Shown one piece after another: positions 1 through 7,209 of a stretch of 64,000 bases of DNA (positions are counted from its first letter, which is position 1; each line of letters begins with the position of its first letter). A model generated the notes under the pieces. The model worked only from the letters and a program-made list of their open reading frames with translations, was not told where the DNA came from and did not search any database. This stretch comes from Oscillospiraceae bacterium (GTDB lineage: Bacteria > Bacillota > Clostridia > Oscillospirales > Oscillospiraceae): assembly GCA_017436955.1 (NCBI GenBank), contig JAFSCD010000001.1, forward strand, positions 91,351 through 155,350, read 5' to 3'. A program made the position numbers and the translations under genes.

Positions 1-1
1 T

Positions 2-529
2 TTCGCCGTGCCGGCCATGGCGTTTTACACCGGCAAGGGCTGCGAAAAGGTAAGAGCCGTTGGAGCAAGCTTCTGCGGCGCAATGGCAACTCTGCTGCTG
101 ATCTATCCCAATCTGATCTACGGCTCCTGGAATATCGAAGCCTTCTTTACATCCTATCTGGATATGCACACGGTAGCGTTCCACAATCTGGTGCTGTTTG
201 CCTTCGTGCTGATCGTAGCCCTGGATCTGCATACACCCACGGGGAATAAAGAGCAGGTCTATCCCGTTTGGGCTACGGTGGCGTTCTGTGTGGTGTCTGC
301 CTCGGCTGCCAATATCCTCAAGGTCAACTATGCCAATTTCTATCAGTGCAATATCGCGCCGCTGGAGGCTGTCCGGATGGCGGTGCAGAATGTGACAGGC
401 TATGTACCGGCACAGATCCTCTACGCGTGCATCGTATCGGCGCTGACGGTGCTGTACACCTGGGGCGCGTATTGGCTGTACCGCTTGATCCGCAAGGGAA
501 CGGCGATCAAAACGCCGGTAATGAAATAA
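2..529 (+). CDS. Integral membrane protein, C-terminal part (5' end outside window)
   Basis: The frame is open to the window edge, so only the last 175 or so residues are seen. They contain four hydrophobic stretches (around residues 20-40, 55-75, 90-108 and 135-158) joined by short loops, and end in a basic tail. The spacing and the HN and PL-type residues near membrane borders recall the YwaF/TIGR02206 family of polytopic proteins of unknown function, but I cannot confirm this. A strong rho-independent terminator follows directly, so this is the last gene of its operon. Confidence 0.6.
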   Translation, partial: FAVPAMAFYTGKGCEKVRAVGASFCGAMATLLLIYPNLIYGSWNIEAFFTSYLDMHTVAFHNLVLFAFVLIVALDLHTPTGNKEQVYPVWATVAFCVVSASAANILKVNYANFYQCNIAPLEAVRMAVQNVTGYVPAQILYACIVSALTVLYTWGAYWLYRLIRKGTAIKTPVMK

Positions 530-534
530 TTATG

Positions 535-563
535 AAAGCCCCTTTACACAAGGGGCTTTTTAA
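535..563 (+). terminator. Rho-independent terminator
   Basis: Stem AAAGCCCCTT / AAGGGGCTTT with a 6-nt interior, followed by a T-run, six bases after the stop codon of the preceding membrane protein. Confidence 0.9.
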
Positions 564-568
564 TTTTG

Positions 569-597
569 TTGACGAAACAGTCCTAAAGCGGTACAAT
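569..597 (+). promoter_or_regulatory. Sigma-A promoter of the chromate/Ktr operon
   Basis: TTGACG (569-574), 17-bp spacer, TACAAT (592-597). Transcription would begin near 604. This matters for the next gene: an ATG at 604 would be leaderless, whereas the TTG at 628 follows a good ribosome site. Confidence 0.85.
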
Positions 598-627
598 AGT
601 GCCATGAACGAGCAAGGAGTGAAAGAA

Positions 628-1194
628 TTGCCTATTCTTTTGGATCTGTTTCTGACCTTCGCCAAGATCGGCGCGTTTACCTTTGGCGGCGGCTATGCGA
701 TGCTTTCCGTTATCGACAGCATTTGCGTGGATAAGAAAAAATGGATCACCCACGACGAAATGATGGACGTTACCGTTATTGCCGAGTCCACACCCGGTCC
801 CATCTCCGTCAACTGCGCCACCTTTGTGGGTTTTAAGCAGGCGGGCTGGCTGGGGGGCATTTTGGCGACATTAGGCGTGTTATTGCCGTCTTTCGTGGTG
901 ATCTACATTATTTCCATGTTCCTGGATAACTTTCTGGAGATCGCCGTTATTGCCAACGCCTTCAAGGGCATTAAGATCGGCGTGGGCATCCTGATCGTGG
1001 ATGCCGGCATTACGATGCTGCAGAAGATGAAGAAGAGCGCACTGGGCGTCACAATTCTGGTGTGCAGTGTCATCGTGATGCTGCTGGTGGACATTTTCTC
1101 CTTAAGCTTCTCCTCCATCAGCCTGATGCTGATCGCCGCTTCGGTCGGCTTTGTCAGCTTCCTGCTGGGAAGAAAGGCAGGTGCCGCAAAATGA
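628..1194 (+). CDS. Chromate transporter family, first half-size subunit
   Basis: Single-domain chromate ion transporter (CHR) of about 188 residues; full-length ChrA proteins carry two such domains, and here the two halves are separate genes. The CHR signatures are visible: an FTFGGGYAML segment near the N-terminus and ESTPGPISVNCATFVG near residue 58. The rest is five or six hydrophobic helices. Start TTG 628 is chosen because AAGGAG lies 8 nt upstream and because it gives the usual CHR N-terminus; an in-frame ATG at 604 falls at the predicted transcription start. The end overlaps the second subunit by 4 nt. The family moves anions in or out; chromate as natural substrate in a gut anaerobe is doubtful. 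Confidence 0.9.
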   Translation: MPILLDLFLTFAKIGAFTFGGGYAMLSVIDSICVDKKKWITHDEMMDVTVIAESTPGPISVNCATFVGFKQAGWLGGILATLGVLLPSFVVIYIISMFLDNFLEIAVIANAFKGIKIGVGILIVDAGITMLQKMKKSALGVTILVCSVIVMLLVDIFSLSFSSISLMLIAASVGFVSFLLGRKAGAAK

Positions 1195-1754
1195 TCTATC
1201 TTGATCTGCTGATCGGTTTTTTGAAGGTAGGCTGCTTCGCCTTTGGCGGTGCGTATGCGGCCATTCCCCTGATCCGGGATGTGGTGCTGTCCTACGGGTG
1301 GCTGACGGATGAGCAACTGAGCTATATGATCGCCGTCAGCGAAAGCACCCCCGGTCCGGTGATGATCAATCTGGCTACCTATGTGGGCAGCTCCCAGGGT
1401 GGCGTGCTGGGCTCGATCGTGGCGACTTTGGCGGTGGCGTTTCCGTCATTTATCATTATTTGGCTGGTAATGGTGCTGCTCAAGCGCTTTTTGGAAAAGC
1501 CTGCCGTGCAGGCGGTGCTGGGGGCGGTGAAGCCCTGCGTGATCGGCATTATTCTCTCCACCGGCGCGTATATGGCATTCAGCGGCGTGTTTCATCCGGG
1601 TGAGGGAATCGCCGTAGACGGCAAAGCGGCCATTATTGCCGGCGCTGTGGCGGCGGTGGTGATCGCCTGGCGTATTATCAAGAAGAAAAAGGCTTCTCCC
1701 ATCGCGCTGATCATCGTGTCGGCGTGCCTGGGTATCCTGGTTTACGGTATTTAA
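1191..1754 (+). CDS. Chromate transporter family, second half-size subunit
   Basis: Partner of the preceding gene, 187 residues, with the same CHR motifs in diverged form: CFAFGGAYAAIP near the N-terminus and ESTPGPVMINLATYVG near residue 50. The ATG overlaps the TGA of the first subunit (ATGA), which suggests translational coupling and a heterodimer. The C-terminal third has a lysine-rich cytoplasmic loop between two helices. The ktrB start lies 13 nt downstream, so the four genes from 628 to 3789 look like one transcript. Confidence 0.9.
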   Translation: MIYLDLLIGFLKVGCFAFGGAYAAIPLIRDVVLSYGWLTDEQLSYMIAVSESTPGPVMINLATYVGSSQGGVLGSIVATLAVAFPSFIIIWLVMVLLKRFLEKPAVQAVLGAVKPCVIGIILSTGAYMAFSGVFHPGEGIAVDGKAAIIAGAVAAVVIAWRIIKKKKASPIALIIVSACLGILVYGI

Positions 1755-1767
1755 TGTGAGGAACATT

Positions 1768-3126
1768 ATGAATCAAAAGAGTAAATTTACCATATCCACC
1801 ACCCATCTGATCATGCTGAGCTTTCTGCTGGCGATCCTGCTGGGCGCGGTGCTGCTGAGTCTGCCCATCAGCGCGGCAGACGGTCAGGCGACACCCTTCG
1901 TGGACGCGCTGTTCACCGCTACCACCGCTACCTGCGTGACGGGCTTGGTGGTGGTGCCCACGGCCACCTCCTGGAGCTTGTTCGGGCACATCGTGATCCT
2001 GATCTTGATCCAGCTGGGCGGTCTGGGCATCATTACGGTGCTGGCAGGAATCACCCTGACGCTGAACAGAAAAATGGGAATCGGCAGAAGCATCCTGCTG
2101 CAGGATGCCTTCAATCTGGACACACTGTTCGGTCTGGGGGCGTTTGTTAAGAAGGTTATCATCGGAACGTTTATTGTTGAGGGCATTGGCGCACTGGCGT
2201 ATATGACGGTGTTTGTGCCCCAGTTCGGTGCCCGGGGTATTTGGATATCGGTGTTCACATCCGTTTCTGCCTTCTGTAATGCCGGAATCGACATTATCGG
2301 CGAAAACAGCATGATCGACTATGCCACAAACCCGGCCATCAACGCGATCACCTGCGTGCTGATCGTGGTTGGCGGTCTGGGCTATATCGTGTGGTGGGAT
2401 CTGATCCGGGTATTCCGGGACAGAAAAAAGGGCAACCCTCTGCGGCATTTGACGCTGCACAGCAAGATCGTGTTGAGCGCCACTGCGGTGCTGATCTTCG
2501 GCGGCGCTTTGCTGATCGCGCTGTTTGAGTGGAACAATCCCCAGACCATTGGCAATATGTCCGTTTTTGACAAGCTGCAGACATCGGTATTCCAATCCAT
2601 TACCACCCGTACGGCAGGCTTCGCGACGGTGCCCCAGGAGAATTTAAGCAATCCGTCGGCATTTGTATCGCTGCTGCTGATGTTTATCGGCGGCTCGCCG
2701 GTGGGTACGGCAGGTGGCATCAAGACCGTCACCATCGTGGTGCTGTTCGCGGCGGCGCTGGTGGTGGTGCGGCAAAAGGGCGAGCAGGTCAATATGTTTG
2801 ACCGCAGTATCACCCGGCAGGCCGTCAGCAAGGCAGTGGGCGTGTGCTGTATGTCCTTTGGCATTATGTTTGTGTCCACGGTGCTGCTGTCGGCGGTAAC
2901 GGACGCCAGCGCACTGGATGTTGTGTATGAAACTGTCAGCGCCACCGCTACGGTGGGTCTGACACGGAATTTGACACCCAGCCTGAATACGCTGGGCAAG
3001 TTGATCATCACAGCGACGATGTATCTGGGGCGCGTTGGGCCCATTTCGCTGATGATCGCCTTTAATCTTCGCAAAAAAAGACCGAGTATTATCAGCAATC
3101 CCGTGGAAACGATCAGTGTTGGTTAA
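1768..3126 (+). CDS. ktrB: Ktr/Trk potassium uptake system, membrane subunit KtrB
   Basis: TrkH/KtrB superfamily K+ (or Na+-coupled K+) translocating subunit, 452 residues, the usual length for KtrB. The four pore-loop selectivity segments can be seen: TCVTG, FCNAG, RTAGF and TVGLT, each followed by a transmembrane helix. Start ATG 1768 is preferred to the upstream GTG 1756 because GAGGAA sits at 1758-1763 and the GTG would overlap that site. It is followed after 12 nt by the RCK subunit that gates it. The placement behind two chromate-type transporters in the same operon is unusual. Confidence 0.95.
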   Translation: MNQKSKFTISTTHLIMLSFLLAILLGAVLLSLPISAADGQATPFVDALFTATTATCVTGLVVVPTATSWSLFGHIVILILIQLGGLGIITVLAGITLTLNRKMGIGRSILLQDAFNLDTLFGLGAFVKKVIIGTFIVEGIGALAYMTVFVPQFGARGIWISVFTSVSAFCNAGIDIIGENSMIDYATNPAINAITCVLIVVGGLGYIVWWDLIRVFRDRKKGNPLRHLTLHSKIVLSATAVLIFGGALLIALFEWNNPQTIGNMSVFDKLQTSVFQSITTRTAGFATVPQENLSNPSAFVSLLLMFIGGSPVGTAGGIKTVTIVVLFAAALVVVRQKGEQVNMFDRSITRQAVSKAVGVCCMSFGIMFVSTVLLSAVTDASALDVVYETVSATATVGLTRNLTPSLNTLGKLIITATMYLGRVGPISLMIAFNLRKKRPSIISNPVETISVG

Positions 3127-3138
3127 GGAGGAAGAAAT

Positions 3139-3789
3139 ATGAGCATTCATAAGACATATGCGGTTTTGGGTCTGGGCCGGTACGGCAGGGCTGTGGCCAA
3201 GGAGCTGACCGAAAGCGGCGCCGAGGTGCTGGCGGTGGATACCAATCAGAATATCGTCAATCAGGCGGCGCTGGAGCTGCCCTATTGCAAGTGCGCCAAT
3301 ATCACCGACCCGGAGGTGTTCTATCAGCTGGGTATCGGGGATGTGGACACGGTGGTCATCGCAATGGCAAGCAATCTGGAGGCTACCGTTATGGCCATTA
3401 CGCTGTGCAAAGAGGCCGGCGTAAAGAACGTCATCGTCAAGAGCGGCAATGAGACCCAGAGCAAGATCTATACCCGTCTGGGTGCGGACAAGGTGGTTTT
3501 CCCGGAGAATGAATCCGGCATCCGGCTGGCGAAGAATCTGCTCAGCTCCGGCTTTGTGGATATGATGGAGCTGTCCAAAGGCGTATCTATGGTGGAGCTG
3601 GATGTACAGCCGGATTGGATCGGAAAGAACCTGATCCAGCTGGATCTGCGGCGCAAATACGGTATGAACATCGTGGCTGTGCGCAACGCCGGCGTTTTGC
3701 AGACGGATGTCAATCCCCAGCAGTTGCTGACGGCGGACATGAAGCTGATCGTCATCGCCGACACCAAGAAGCTGGCAAAGCTGAAGTGA
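3139..3789 (+). CDS. ktrA: Ktr potassium uptake regulatory subunit KtrA (RCK domains)
   Basis: Cytoplasmic gating ring protein, 216 residues. The RCK-N Rossmann domain begins with GLGRYG at residues 11-16 (nucleotide-binding glycine motif) and has an acidic residue at the end of strand 2 (AVDTN); the RCK-C domain covers about residues 135-216. KtrA-type proteins bind ATP/ADP or NAD(H) and control KtrB. A full TAAGGAGG ribosome site precedes the ATG, and a long terminator lies just after the stop. Confidence 0.95.
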   Translation: MSIHKTYAVLGLGRYGRAVAKELTESGAEVLAVDTNQNIVNQAALELPYCKCANITDPEVFYQLGIGDVDTVVIAMASNLEATVMAITLCKEAGVKNVIVKSGNETQSKIYTRLGADKVVFPENESGIRLAKNLLSSGFVDMMELSKGVSMVELDVQPDWIGKNLIQLDLRRKYGMNIVAVRNAGVLQTDVNPQQLLTADMKLIVIADTKKLAKLK

Positions 3790-3796
3790 GTAAGAA

Positions 3797-3830
3797 AAGC
3801 GACAGCTTCAAAAGAAGCTGTCGCTTTTTT
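3797..3830 (+). terminator. Terminator of the chromate/Ktr operon
   Basis: Stem AAGCGACAGCTTC / GAAGCTGTCGCTT with loop AAAA, followed by a run of T. Confidence 0.92.
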
Positions 3831-3926
3831 TGGCGACCCCGAACGGACTCGCTTTTCTGCGGAAAAGCCACGGCGGTTGTAACAGTCCACCGGACTGTTG
3901 CCAAGAGCCGCCTTTCGAGTCCGTTC
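3831..3926. repeat. tRNA-Asp T-arm derived palindromic element
   Basis: The first 21 bases (3831-3851) are identical to the 3' end of the tRNA-Asp gene 150 bp downstream (3981-4001), same orientation. The T-arm piece GAACGGACTCG (3841-3851) recurs inverted as CGAGTCCGTTC (3916-3926). Between these ends lie a small hairpin (CTTTTC/GAAAAG, 3852-3867), GGCGG/CCGCC arms and AACAGTCC/GGACTGTT (3881-3899). The whole forms a nested imperfect cruciform. It may be an attachment-site remnant or a small element that uses tRNA 3' ends as its termini. Confidence 0.7.
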
Positions 3927-3939
3927 CTCCAAGACAGAA

Positions 3940-3978
3940 CAAAAGGACGGTACTACCTAACGGTAGTACCGTCCTTTT
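3940..3978 (-). terminator. Terminator of tRNA-Asp
   Basis: Perfect long stem AAAAGGACGGTACTACC / GGTAGTACCGTCCTTTT with loop TAAC, directly after the CCA end of the tRNA on the minus strand, with T-runs on both sides. Confidence 0.8.
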
Positions 3979-3980
3979 CT

Positions 3981-4057
3981 TGGCGACCCCGAACGGACTC
4001 GAACCGTCGACCTCCAGCGTGACAGGCTGGCGTGCTAACCGACTGCACCACAGGGCC
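3981..4057 (-). tRNA. tRNA-Asp (anticodon GTC)
   Basis: 77-nt cloverleaf on the minus strand with encoded CCA. Anticodon loop CTGTCAC gives GTC. The acceptor stem GGCCCTG pairs with CGGGGTC, using two G-T wobble pairs. The T-arm reads GGTTCGAGTCC. Its last 21 bases are duplicated in the adjacent palindromic element. Confidence 0.96.
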
Positions 4058-4078
4058 ATACTATGTGGAACGGTTTGG

Positions 4079-4107
4079 ATTATAGCAGAAAATTTGCGGT
4101 TTGTAAA
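4079..4107 (-). promoter_or_regulatory. Promoter of tRNA-Asp
   Basis: On the minus strand: TTTACA (4107-4102), 17-bp spacer, TATAAT (4084-4079), about 20 bp before the mature tRNA 5' end. Confidence 0.85.
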
Positions 4108-4163
4108 GACCTAAATGCAAATTTTTTAGAAAACTTGCGCTGACAACTTTCGACAAAATATGG

Positions 4164-4192
4164 TTGCATTTTCCGTAGCGCTCTGCTATAAT
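4164..4192 (+). promoter_or_regulatory. Promoter of tRNA-Gly
   Basis: TTGCAT (4164-4169), 17-bp spacer, perfect TATAAT (4187-4192), 13 bp before the tRNA. Divergent from the tRNA-Asp promoter. Confidence 0.88.
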
Positions 4193-4205
4193 ACCCACAC
4201 ACCAC

Positions 4206-4279
4206 GCAGGGTTCGTATATCGGTAATACAACGGCTTCCCAAGCCGTGAAGGCGGGTTCGACTCCCGTACCCTGCTCCA
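4206..4279 (+). tRNA. tRNA-Gly (anticodon CCC)
   Basis: 74-nt cloverleaf with encoded CCA. Acceptor stem GCAGGGT/ACCCTGC, anticodon stem ACGGC/GCCGT with loop TTCCCAA, T-arm GGGTTCGACTCCC. Confidence 0.97.
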
Positions 4280-4282
4280 CGA

Positions 4283-4320
4283 AAAAAGTCACTTTTGTCT
4301 ACTGACAAAGGTGACTTTTT
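4283..4320 (+). terminator. Terminator of tRNA-Gly
   Basis: Stem AAAGTCAC-TTTGTC / GACAAA-GGTGACTTT followed by TTTT; it starts three bases after the CCA end. Confidence 0.85.
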
Positions 4321-4489
4321 CAATGATATCCGTTCCTTGCGGAACGGGTGATATAGTTGATGCTATGATATCTGCTTCGCAGATGATATACGCTTCGCGT
4401 ATGAAGGGAACGGATATTATATCATATTTGCAACGCAAATATATCATACAGCAACGCCGTATATCATATTGCGTAGCAATATATCATTG
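4321..4489. mobile_element. MITE-like nested hairpin element with CAATGATAT ends
   Basis: A 169-bp AT-rich block bounded by perfect inverted ends CAATGATAT / ATATCATTG. Inside is an array of small hairpins separated by gATAT/ATATcat: CCGTTCC/GGAACGG, ATCTGC/GCAGAT, ATACGC/GCGTAT, ATATTTGC/GCAAATAT and ATATTGC/GCAATAT, most closed by TTCG, GTA or AC loops. An inner long inverted repeat (ATATCCGTTCC near 4326 with GGAACGGATAT near 4403) is superimposed. No open reading frame. It fits a non-autonomous element or a structured RNA-forming repeat. Confidence 0.75.
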
Positions 4490-4515
4490 AAAACAAATGC
4501 GATTTATGATATAAT
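4487..4515 (+). promoter_or_regulatory. Promoter of the small membrane protein at 4565
   Basis: TTGAAA (4487-4492), 17-bp spacer, TATAAT (4510-4515). The first three bases of the -35 box are the last three of the element's terminal repeat, so the repeat supplies half of this promoter box. Confidence 0.8.
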
Positions 4516-4564
4516 CTATTGAAAAAACTTGAATTTGACTAACTCTTTGCAAAGGAATGATTAC

Positions 4565-5092
4565 ATGAAAAACAACAGCAATAAATCCAATGTTGTAATT
4601 TGTTCTTGTTTAGTACTGTTTTTTAGCGGACTATATCTTGTTTTTCTGTACAAACTCTTAACGGGTAATTTTAACGATATGGCAAATTGGTTGTTAGCTG
4701 TATTATTTAGTTCATGTTTATTTGCCATGGCATGGACAGAATTACAGGTTGAAACTAGAAAGTGCAAAATAACGCAAGATGGAATCTGTGTCAAATATCT
4801 GTTTTCCACTGAAAAGCTATTTTCATGGGAACAATTTCAGCAGATTTGTTTATGCTTTGAACCACTGAAGAAGCAATACATACCACCGAGATTTACTGAT
4901 CAGGAAATAATCTGTTTTGTGCTAAAAAAAGCCAAGAAAAATTCTTGGGGTTTTTGGAATATCTATTCAAAAAGATATTTTCGAACAATTTTGTTTGTCC
5001 GTTATTCAGAAGAAGTGATGAAAGCATTAAAAGAACACTGCCCTACGAGCATCATTGATTTAAGACAGGAGCAAATATATCAGAACAGATGA
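4565..5092 (+). CDS. Small membrane protein with PH-like C-terminal domain, unknown function
   Basis: 175 residues. Two hydrophobic hairpin helices (about residues 9-32 and 42-60) are followed by a soluble domain beginning with a beta-strand pattern (CKITQDGICVKYLFS, then LFSWEQFQQI), as seen in bacterial PH-like membrane proteins. ATG 4565 is chosen over TTG 4529 because AAGGA lies 8 nt upstream. The gene is far more AT-rich than its neighbours and follows a mobile-type repeat, which suggests recent acquisition. It resembles in layout the proteins at 34148-34618 and 35019-35531; see the findings. No function can be given. Confidence 0.75.
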   Translation: MKNNSNKSNVVICSCLVLFFSGLYLVFLYKLLTGNFNDMANWLLAVLFSSCLFAMAWTELQVETRKCKITQDGICVKYLFSTEKLFSWEQFQQICLCFEPLKKQYIPPRFTDQEIICFVLKKAKKNSWGFWNIYSKRYFRTILFVRYSEEVMKALKEHCPTSIIDLRQEQIYQNR

Positions 5093-5205
5093 TGGATATA
5101 CACCATTAGACAAATTCCAATTTGTCGAATAGATAACGCACACTACTTTTGGTCGCTCTTTCGCTAAAAATCACCCCTACGAGAGAAATCGATTATTGCA
5201 AAAGA

Positions 5206-5242
5206 AAAGCCGCATTTGCGAAAGCAAATGCGGCTTGTTTTA
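5206..5242. terminator. Bidirectional terminator
   Basis: AAGCCGCATTTGC / GCAAATGCGGCTT with GAAA loop, T-rich on both sides, between two convergent genes. Confidence 0.9.
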
Positions 5243-5251
5243 TTATACCTA

Positions 5252-6031
5252 TTACAGCTGGTTGGCGCCGGATTCCAGAGCGAACTTGGCGGTCTTCTGG
5301 AAATAGTTATTCAGCGCCTCCACGTCAGCGCCCAGATTCAGGAACTGATAGCCCATCTTGATCAGATCGGGAACCTCCCAGGGGTCAGCCACGGTGCCGG
5401 CAAACTTGCCGTACTTTCTGGCAACCTCGGCAACCCGTCTGTATCCGGCCTGAACATCGGGATGGTCGCACTGACCGGGATGACCGATGCTGTGGGAGAA
5501 ATCACCGGGTCCGAAGAACAGCATATCATAGCCGGGAACCTGCGCGATCTCCTCGATCTGCTCCATAGCCTCGGGATCTTCAATCTGGAAGATGATAAAG
5601 CGGTTTTCGTTTGCGGCGGTGGTGTAGTTTTCCACGTTGCCGTACTTGCCGTCGGCGTTGCCGCCGTCCAGAGGACGACGGCCGATGGGATGGTAACGGG
5701 TCATATGTACAACGCGCTTTGCATCCTCAACGGACATAACGTGAGGCACCATAATGCCGGAAGCATCCAGCTCCAGGGGACGGATATAGTCGCTGTAAGA
5801 GCCCCTGGGTACGCGGACCAGAACGTCGGTATCATAGCACTTGCCGGCGCGGATCTGATTCTCGGTTACGGCATAGTCGTTGGGGGTATGCTCCATATCC
5901 ACCCAGATACAGGGGAAGCCGGCCATAGCTGCCATCTCGGTGACACGGGCGTCCATGGTGTTGAGCTTCATAGACATAACGATCTTTCCGGCACGCAGGA
6001 GTTCCAGCGTGCGGCTGCGGCGCATTTTCAT
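5252..6031 (-). CDS. HpcH/HpaI aldolase family protein
   Basis: Class II pyruvate-dependent aldolase fold (HpaI, 2-dehydro-3-deoxyglucarate aldolase and citrate lyase beta relatives), 259 residues. The metal ligands expected for HpaI are visible: Glu in FQIEDPEA and Asp in FFGPGDFS; a WVDMEHTPND segment lies near residue 40. The family splits or joins 4-hydroxy-2-oxoacids with pyruvate; the aldehyde partner here is unknown. Start ATG 6031 has AAGGAG 9 nt upstream; a longer frame upstream would cross its own promoter. It is a monocistronic gene between two terminators, with no pathway neighbour. A distant relative occurs in the glycan locus at 48990. Confidence 0.88.
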   Translation of the reverse strand: MKMRRSRTLELLRAGKIVMSMKLNTMDARVTEMAAMAGFPCIWVDMEHTPNDYAVTENQIRAGKCYDTDVLVRVPRGSYSDYIRPLELDASGIMVPHVMSVEDAKRVVHMTRYHPIGRRPLDGGNADGKYGNVENYTTAANENRFIIFQIEDPEAMEQIEEIAQVPGYDMLFFGPGDFSHSIGHPGQCDHPDVQAGYRRVAEVARKYGKFAGTVADPWEVPDLIKMGYQFLNLGADVEALNNYFQKTAKFALESGANQL

Positions 6032-6070
6032 AATAAAAATCTCCTTTGGTATGGATTTTTTGCGAATTCC

Positions 6071-6099
6071 ATTATAATCCAGCTGCATGGAAAAGTCAA
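6071..6099 (-). promoter_or_regulatory. Promoter of the HpcH/HpaI-type aldolase
   Basis: Minus strand TTGACT (6099-6094), 17-bp spacer, TATAAT (6076-6071). Confidence 0.85.
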
Positions 6100-6114
6100 C
6101 CGACACAAAGCAAA

Positions 6115-6143
6115 AACACAGCGGATTTTGCCGCTGTGTTTAC
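6115..6143 (-). terminator. Terminator after sortase B
   Basis: AACACAGCGG / CCGCTGTGTT with a short A/T loop, five bases after the sortase stop codon, followed by T-rich sequence on the minus strand. Confidence 0.85.
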
Positions 6144-6147
6144 TGCA

Positions 6148-6993
6148 TTAAGAAACCTGCTTGGCAACCACCACAAGGCGACCGTTGCTCAAAGTATATT
6201 CGCAGGTGGAGAGGGTGATCAGTTTGTCGCCGTACTCCGCATCCACGCCGGTATCGTAGAAGCTCATACTCTTGACGGTTTCAACGAACTCGTCAAATTC
6301 TTCCGCACTTTCGGCGTTGTTAAAGCGGTGGTAGGGGAAGAAGTCGCTGTCATTGATATTGACCTTAAATACAGCGAGGATCTGGTAAGTATGGTGCTCA
6401 TAAATGGTATCAAACTCGATGGTGGGATGCTCTTTCCAGAAGGATTCCCGGTAGTAGCCGTGCAGATCGTGGAACATAGAGCCGTCCTGCTTATAGTGAC
6501 CGTAGATGACCACGTTATCGGAGGGCTTGAAGGGGTTGCACTGCTCACGGACGTAGATGCAGCCGTGCTTGCTGTATTCTTCGTCAAAATTACGCTCCAG
6601 GTAGTAGTCCTTTTCCTCCAGATGCTGCATGACCGGGTAGTCGATAACGGTGCCGTCAATGCGGATCCAGCCGATCAGATCATCATTCTGGGAATAGGCA
6701 TCCTGGTACTCCGGAAGGATGGCGGAATTGGGGTCGAAGGGATAATCGCCGTCTGGGTCCAGATCACCGCCCGGGGTAGTGGGAGCATTGTCCACGATGT
6801 TCTGCACCTGGTTTTTATCGCCGGACAGCTCGTCATAGCGGCTCTTCTGCTTTGCCGACTCCACAAAGTAATCAATGAGGAAAATGGCACTGAAAATGAA
6901 AATGGCAGAGAAAATGCCGAACAGTACATAGTAAAAGGTTTTCTTGTGCGAAAGCGCCTTGAGCTTGCTTCCGAGATTTTTGAAAAAGTTCAT
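6148..6993 (-). CDS. srtB: Class B sortase
   Basis: Membrane-anchored cysteine transpeptidase that attaches surface proteins to peptidoglycan. 281 residues: short cytoplasmic N-terminus, one transmembrane helix (about 20-45), an acidic/proline linker, then the sortase beta-barrel. The catalytic triad is in place: His in VIYGHYK, Cys264 in LSTCEYT and Arg272 in NGR. The length and the helix between the motifs fit class B. ATG 6993 follows an AGGGGGA site. No sortase substrate with a clear NPxTN-type tail is encoded nearby, so it may be a housekeeping enzyme. A much longer open frame extends upstream across the opposing gdhA gene and is not coding there. Confidence 0.93.
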   Translation of the reverse strand: MNFFKNLGSKLKALSHKKTFYYVLFGIFSAIFIFSAIFLIDYFVESAKQKSRYDELSGDKNQVQNIVDNAPTTPGGDLDPDGDYPFDPNSAILPEYQDAYSQNDDLIGWIRIDGTVIDYPVMQHLEEKDYYLERNFDEEYSKHGCIYVREQCNPFKPSDNVVIYGHYKQDGSMFHDLHGYYRESFWKEHPTIEFDTIYEHHTYQILAVFKVNINDSDFFPYHRFNNAESAEEFDEFVETVKSMSFYDTGVDAEYGDKLITLSTCEYTLSNGRLVVVAKQVS

Positions 6994-7022
6994 AGGTAAA
7001 TCCCCCTTGGTCTTTCCCGACC

Positions 7023-7051
7023 ATAATAGCAGATTTTGCGAAAAAAGTAAA
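7023..7051 (-). promoter_or_regulatory. Promoter of sortase B
   Basis: Minus strand TTTACT (7051-7046), 17-bp spacer, TATTAT (7028-7023). The remaining roughly 150 bp up to the gdhA promoter show nothing I can identify. Confidence 0.75.
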
Positions 7052-7209
7052 GAGAATAATAAACTGTTCATAAAGGGCTGTGCGGCTTTGCCTTGGGGAA
7101 AATGAATGAACGAAATTCGCCGATGGCAAAATTTGGCCGCGCGGAGCCGCTTTTTTCGTACACCTTGCAAGAAAATGCAAGAGACAAGCATAAAAATTGC
7201 AGAAAGGTG

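Noticed and set aside
604-627. ATG at 604 as start of the first chromate transporter gene
   Set aside because: It lies at the predicted transcription start and has no ribosome site, whereas TTG 628 follows AAGGAG at the right distance.
4321-4489. CRISPR-like array
   Set aside because: The hairpin units differ in sequence and there are no constant repeats with unique spacers, nor cas genes.
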